DNA of 7,650 nt, taken from positions 1 through 7,650 of the forward strand of contig NZ_JBNATX010000057.1 in assembly GCF_049701115.1 (NCBI RefSeq), read 5' to 3'. A program made the translations under genes and the position numbers. The DNA comes from Thermoanaerobacter sp049701115 (lineage in GTDB: Bacteria; Bacillota; Thermoanaerobacteria; Thermoanaerobacterales; Thermoanaerobacteraceae). Below, in pieces: positions 5,813-7,650 of this stretch (position 1 is its first letter; each line of letters begins with the position of its first letter). Below the pieces are notes generated by a model. That model saw nothing but the letters and a program-made list of their open reading frames with translations. It was not told the DNA's origin and ran no database searches.

Positions 5813-6250
5813 ATGAGCTTAATGAAAAGAGGAAGAGACTGGTGGGACTGGCCCTTTGACATCAATATAAGAAACCTGCCCAGTATCTTTGACATAAATT
5901 TCCCTTCCATTTCAGGCCTATTCTCCAGACCCCGAGTGGACATAGTAGAATCAGAGACAGAAATAGTCGCAACTGCTGAACTTCCCGGTGTTGACAAAAA
6001 AGATATAGAAATAAATGTGTACGACAACATACTGGAGATAAAAGGGCAGACTTCAGTAGACGAAGAAAAAGAGGACAAAAACTATTACATCAGAGAAAGA
6101 TATTATGGAAGCTTTGCGAGGAGAATTGAGTTACCCGCAGAAGTGGACCCCGAAAGGACTACAGCTAAATTTGAAAATGGAATACTCAAAATAACAATGC
6201 CAAAACTCCATCCCAGCAAGCCAAAGAAAAGAAAAATTGACATAGAGTAA
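5813..6250 (+). CDS. Hsp20 small heat-shock protein (alpha-crystallin family)
   Basis: This ATP-independent chaperone binds unfolding proteins as large cytoplasmic oligomers. The 145 residues are usual for bacterial Hsp20. The N-terminal arm is rich in W, F and P (1-40). The alpha-crystallin domain spans about 41-131, with ATAELPGV (53-60), GSFARRIELP (99-108) and the conserved NGILKITMPK (122-131). The basic C-terminal tail ends in an I-x-I anchor (I142, I144) that docks neighbouring subunits. The ATG at 5813 has a strong GGAGGTGA 6 bases upstream; a second in-frame ATG at 5822 is less well placed. It is a single-gene unit with its own promoter and terminator. Confidence 0.96.
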   Translation: MSLMKRGRDWWDWPFDINIRNLPSIFDINFPSISGLFSRPRVDIVESETEIVATAELPGVDKKDIEINVYDNILEIKGQTSVDEEKEDKNYYIRERYYGSFARRIELPAEVDPERTTAKFENGILKITMPKLHPSKPKKRKIDIE

Positions 6251-6251
6251 G

Positions 6252-6278
6252 GAGGCAAGTTACTGCTTGCCTCTTTTA
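6252..6278 (+). terminator. Terminator of hsp20
   Basis: GAGGCAAG (6252-6259), loop TTACTG, CTTGCCTC (6266-6273) form a perfect 8-bp stem directly after the hsp20 stop codon, followed by TTTTA. Confidence 0.9.
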
Positions 6279-6281
6279 CTC

Positions 6282-6312
6282 TTCCTGCTATTTCCAATGG
6301 AAACTTCAGGAA
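6282..6312. repeat. Symmetrical imperfect inverted repeat of unknown role
   Basis: Outer arms TTCCTG (6282-6287) and CAGGAA (6307-6312) and inner arms TTTCCA (6290s) and TGGAAA pair exactly around a single central A, with a 3-by-3 unpaired bubble between them. Neither strand gives a good T-tract, and hsp20 already has a terminator just upstream. It could be an operator, a small RNA hairpin or the scar of a mobile element; none is shown. Confidence 0.5.
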
Positions 6313-6333
6313 TTATTTAACACTCTTTTTGTT

Positions 6334-6498
6334 TTATTTTTCTAATAATTTTTTCAATTTTTTATCAAATGTATAAACTTCATAATTTTTTACCTTATGA
6401 TAGGGAAAATTTTCTAATATCTCCGCCGCATTTTCTGCTAATTCATCTATATCATCTAATAGATACCTTAAAATTATATTTGCATCAACTATTTTCAT
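6334..6498 (-). pseudogene. PIN-domain (VapC-type) toxin with internal deletion
   Basis: A 54-residue reading frame starts MKIVDANIILRYLLDD, the classic N-terminus of a PIN-domain RNase toxin with catalytic D5, and ends YEVYTFDKKLKKL, a typical PIN C-terminus with the last acidic residue D45. Normal members have about 130-140 residues; the middle, which carries the other two catalytic acidic residues, is missing. The join lies near residues 30-33, at GAAAATTTTC (6405-6414), a perfect 10-bp palindrome. The frame is kept across the join. RNase activity is very unlikely. It overlaps the end of the upstream antitoxin gene by 14 bases, the usual TA arrangement. A functional microprotein cannot be excluded. 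Confidence 0.8.
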
Positions 6499-6730
6499 AA
6501 TTTTCCATCACCGCACTTGCCCAAGCTTCATTCTCTTTTTCTATAAGCTTTTCATTTTTATATTTTGATAATGCTCCTCGCACTCGTTTTTTTTGCTCTT
6601 TTAAATCTACTTCCTCCATATTTTCGTATGGAAGGACAATTATTTCAACCTTTTTCCCTTTTAATTCTTCCGGAATCTCCATTATATCTGCCAATATATC
6701 ACTATTTGCAACTTTCCTAATAAATTTCAC
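6485..6730 (-). CDS. Antitoxin of a PIN toxin module (VapB-like)
   Basis: The 81-residue protein starts (GTG) MKFIRKVANSDILADIMEIP and has a C-terminal basic/amphipathic segment (about 50-76) with RGALSKYKN, LIEKENEAW and ASAVMENY, a pattern typical of antitoxins that wrap a PIN toxin. The N-terminal half probably forms the DNA-binding/dimer part, but I cannot assign a fold with certainty. The open frame extends upstream to 6838. The GTG at 6730 is preferred because GGGGAG lies 8 bases upstream and the upstream residues look like non-coding translation. The gene is intact while its toxin is internally deleted, so it may persist as an orphan that neutralises related toxins or represses its promoter. 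Confidence 0.75.
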   Translation of the reverse strand: MKFIRKVANSDILADIMEIPEELKGKKVEIIVLPYENMEEVDLKEQKKRVRGALSKYKNEKLIEKENEAWASAVMENYENS

Positions 6731-6775
6731 GCTTTCAACTCCCCTCAACTCATACAGGAAATTTGCTTTATAGAT

Positions 6776-6784
6776 ATTATACCA
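6776..6784 (-). promoter_or_regulatory. Extended -10 promoter of the minus-strand antitoxin
   Basis: On the minus strand, TGGTATAAT (6776-6784) is a perfect extended -10 box with no convincing -35. Transcription would start near 6769, about 39 bases before the GTG. Just upstream, CTATA-CA-TATAG (6792-6803) is a small palindrome in the spacer, and its first half, CTATACA, recurs at 6831-6837; these are candidate antitoxin sites. A TTGACA (6855-6860) farther upstream lacks a good -10. Confidence 0.5.
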
Positions 6785-6860
6785 TGTTATCCTATACATA
6801 TAGTAGTACTCCCTCAGTAGTAAAGAAAATCTATACACTAGGGAAAATATAATTTGTCAA

Positions 6861-6889
6861 TTGAGTTACACGTAAAAATGTGATATACT
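6861..6889 (+). promoter_or_regulatory. Promoter of the plus-strand vapBC module
   Basis: TTGAGT (6861-6866), a 17-base spacer and TATACT (6884-6889) with an upstream TG give an extended -10 promoter. The start would fall near 6896, about 19 bases before the antitoxin ATG. Confidence 0.65.
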
Positions 6890-6899
6890 AGTTTACGTG
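6869..6899. promoter_or_regulatory. Inverted repeat around the vapBC -10 box, candidate operator
   Basis: CACGTAAA (6869-6876) and TTTACGTG (6892-6899) are perfect 8-base inverted arms separated by 15 bases that hold the -10 box. The left arm lies upstream of the predicted start point, so this is a DNA site rather than an mRNA hairpin. Ribbon-helix-helix antitoxins commonly bind such repeats with their toxin and repress their own operon. Binding is inferred. Confidence 0.65.
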
Positions 6900-6914
6900 G
6901 AAGGAGGGGATTTT

Positions 6915-7181
6915 ATGAAAAAAAGTAAACGAAAAATGGAAATGCAAAATATCACGCTATCTTTACCTAAGGATTTATTGCAAAAGATAAAACATATAGC
7001 CATAGACAGACAAACATCAGTATCCGGCCTTTTAACAGAAACACTAGAAGAAATAGTAAGAAAAGAAGATTTGTATGAGAGAGCTAAGCTGCGTCATATA
7101 AGCATATTAGAAAAGGGTTTTGACTTGGGTACAGAAGGTAAAATCACGTGGAGCAGAGATGATTTATATGAAAGGCAGTAA
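6915..7181 (+). CDS. Ribbon-helix-helix antitoxin (VapB-type)
   Basis: The 88-residue protein has a ribbon-helix-helix DNA-binding unit at about 11-48 (QNITLSLPKDLLQKIKHIA, then SVSGLLTETLEEIV): a beta strand that enters the DNA groove and two helices for dimerisation. The C-terminal LGTEGKITWSRDDLYER (72-87) is the toxin-binding tail seen in antitoxins of PIN toxins. The ATG at 6915 has a strong AAGGAGG 7 bases upstream; an in-frame upstream ATG at 6897 would add six residues and lies at or within the predicted start point, so it is rejected. The gene precedes and overlaps the toxin by 14 bases. Autorepression is expected through the flanking inverted repeat. Confidence 0.9.
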   Translation: MKKSKRKMEMQNITLSLPKDLLQKIKHIAIDRQTSVSGLLTETLEEIVRKEDLYERAKLRHISILEKGFDLGTEGKITWSRDDLYERQ

Positions 7182-7593
7182 AGATTTGCAATTTGTCGAT
7201 ACGAATGTCTTAGTTTATGCATATGATGTATCTGCAGGTGAAAAACATGAAATCGCAAAAGAACTATTAAAAGAGTTATGGTATGAAAGAAATGGTTGTT
7301 TAAGCACCCAAGTCCTTCAAGAATTTTATGTAACTATTACAAAAAAGGTAAAAAAACCTTTGTCCCCAGTAGAAGCTGCAGAAATTATTTCGGACCTTAG
7401 AAGCTGGAAATTGAGTGTGATAGATATTAAAGATATCCTGGAAGCAATTAGAGTTTCACAGCGCTATATGATTTCTTTTTGGGATTCGTTGATAATTGTC
7501 AGTGCAGTTAATCTTGATTGTGAAATAATATGGAGCGAGGATTTAAATTCAGGGCAGTACTTTGGTAAAGTAAGAGTGCAAAATCCCTTTTAA
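7168..7593 (+). CDS. PIN-domain RNase toxin (VapC-type)
   Basis: The 141-residue PIN protein has all the catalytic acidic residues in place: D11 in FVDTNVLVYAYD, E52 in VLQEFYV, D106 in SFWDSLII and D125 in WSEDLNSGQ. These hold Mg2+ for RNA cleavage; VapC toxins typically cut tRNA or rRNA when free of antitoxin. The C-terminus VRVQNPF is a normal PIN ending, so the gene appears intact. The ATG at 7168 gives the usual family start a few residues before the first strand; ATG 7159 is the alternative. Both have weak ribosome sites, which fits translation coupled to the antitoxin through the 14-base overlap. No terminator follows; the next sequence is a group II intron end. Confidence 0.92.
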   Translation: MKGSKDLQFVDTNVLVYAYDVSAGEKHEIAKELLKELWYERNGCLSTQVLQEFYVTITKKVKKPLSPVEAAEIISDLRSWKLSVIDIKDILEAIRVSQRYMISFWDSLIIVSAVNLDCEIIWSEDLNSGQYFGKVRVQNPF

Positions 7594-7596
7594 TAA

Positions 7597-7650
7597 ATCG
7601 AGTAGGAGCTGAATAATTATTTTATTCAGCGTCCTCTCACACCACCGTAC
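7597..7650 (-). mobile_element. 3' end of a group II intron (end of domain V, domain VI), partial
   Basis: Read on the minus strand from the right edge, GTACGGTGGTGTGAGAGG resembles the 3' strand of intron domain V and the linker to domain VI. Domain VI follows as a stem: GAG and AGGA, a bulged C, GCTGAATAA, a 5-base loop, TTATTCAGC, TCCT, a bulged A, then CTC. The bulged A (7603) is where the branch-point adenosine should be, 7 bases before an end at GAT (7597), giving the AY-type 3' end of such introns. Exon sequence would resume at 7596, four bases past the vapC stop (7591-7593). Any reverse transcriptase gene would lie to the right on the minus strand. The catalytic core is outside the window, so class and activity are unknown. 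Confidence 0.72.

Noticed and set aside
5767..6078. Minus-strand 103-residue frame over hsp20
   Set aside because: It is opposite conserved Hsp20 coding sequence, S/F-rich, with no family resemblance.
6731..6838. Upstream extension of the minus-strand antitoxin to 6838
   Set aside because: It would place the extended -10 box and palindrome inside the coding region; the added residues look like random translation and the GTG at 6730 has a good ribosome site.
6832..6860. TTGACA-based minus-strand promoter for the antitoxin
   Set aside because: The -10 at 17 bases is TGTATA, a poor match, and the better TATAGA is 19 bases away; the extended -10 at 6776-6784 is stronger.
7604..7635. Hairpin after vapC read as a rho-independent terminator
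   Set aside because: The stem is followed by CTCTCACACC on the plus strand, not a T-tract. Its bulges and flanks fit group II intron domain VI on the minus strand better.
1..7650. CRISPR array, tRNA or rRNA genes
   Set aside because: No regularly spaced repeats, cloverleaf sequences or rRNA segments were seen in the window.

Overview
The window reads as chromosome of a low-GC, spore-forming thermophilic Firmicute, most likely Thermoanaerobacterales (Thermoanaerobacter/Caldanaerobacter-like). The grounds are the AT-rich sequence, strong AGGAGG-type Shine-Dalgarno sites, SpoVG and a Bacillus-type PurR, an apparent sigma-H promoter, many extended -10 promoters, a small Hsp20, and several toxin-antitoxin (TA) pairs. 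The genus is inference from protein character; no search was run.

Layout. (1) 1-1340, minus strand: purR then spoVG. spoVG has its own sigma-H-type promoter in the gap, preceded by an all-AT palindrome. (2) 1375-1416: overlapping divergent promoters for purR (minus) and murC (plus), with a small palindrome in the overlap. (3) 1508-2890: murC, closed by a terminator that looks usable in both directions. (4) 2929-4666, minus strand: a LacI-family repressor gene followed by an MNT nucleotidyltransferase/HEPN pair in one tight operon. A CG-centred LacI-type operator lies between the operon's promoter and its first start codon. (5) 4749-5651, minus: a CPBP-family membrane protease, divergent from (6) hsp20 (5813-6250, plus), which ends in a clear terminator. 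(7) 6282 onward is accessory DNA: an unexplained imperfect inverted repeat; a minus-strand antitoxin gene followed by a PIN toxin that has lost its middle; then a plus-strand, apparently intact ribbon-helix-helix/PIN (VapBC-type) module. Just past the vapC stop codon, on the minus strand, lies what appears to be the 3' end of a group II intron (end of domain V and all of domain VI, with a bulged branch-point A), running off the right edge.

How the genes work together. The left half is housekeeping: purine regulation, sporulation/RNA-binding regulator, peptidoglycan precursor synthesis. The right half collects small toxin-type modules, regulators and a mobile intron. The most interesting points are the sigma-H promoter with its AT box, the LacI-controlled MNT/HEPN operon, the internally deleted PIN toxin beside an intact antitoxin, the operator-like palindrome around the vapBC -10 box, and the group II intron end.
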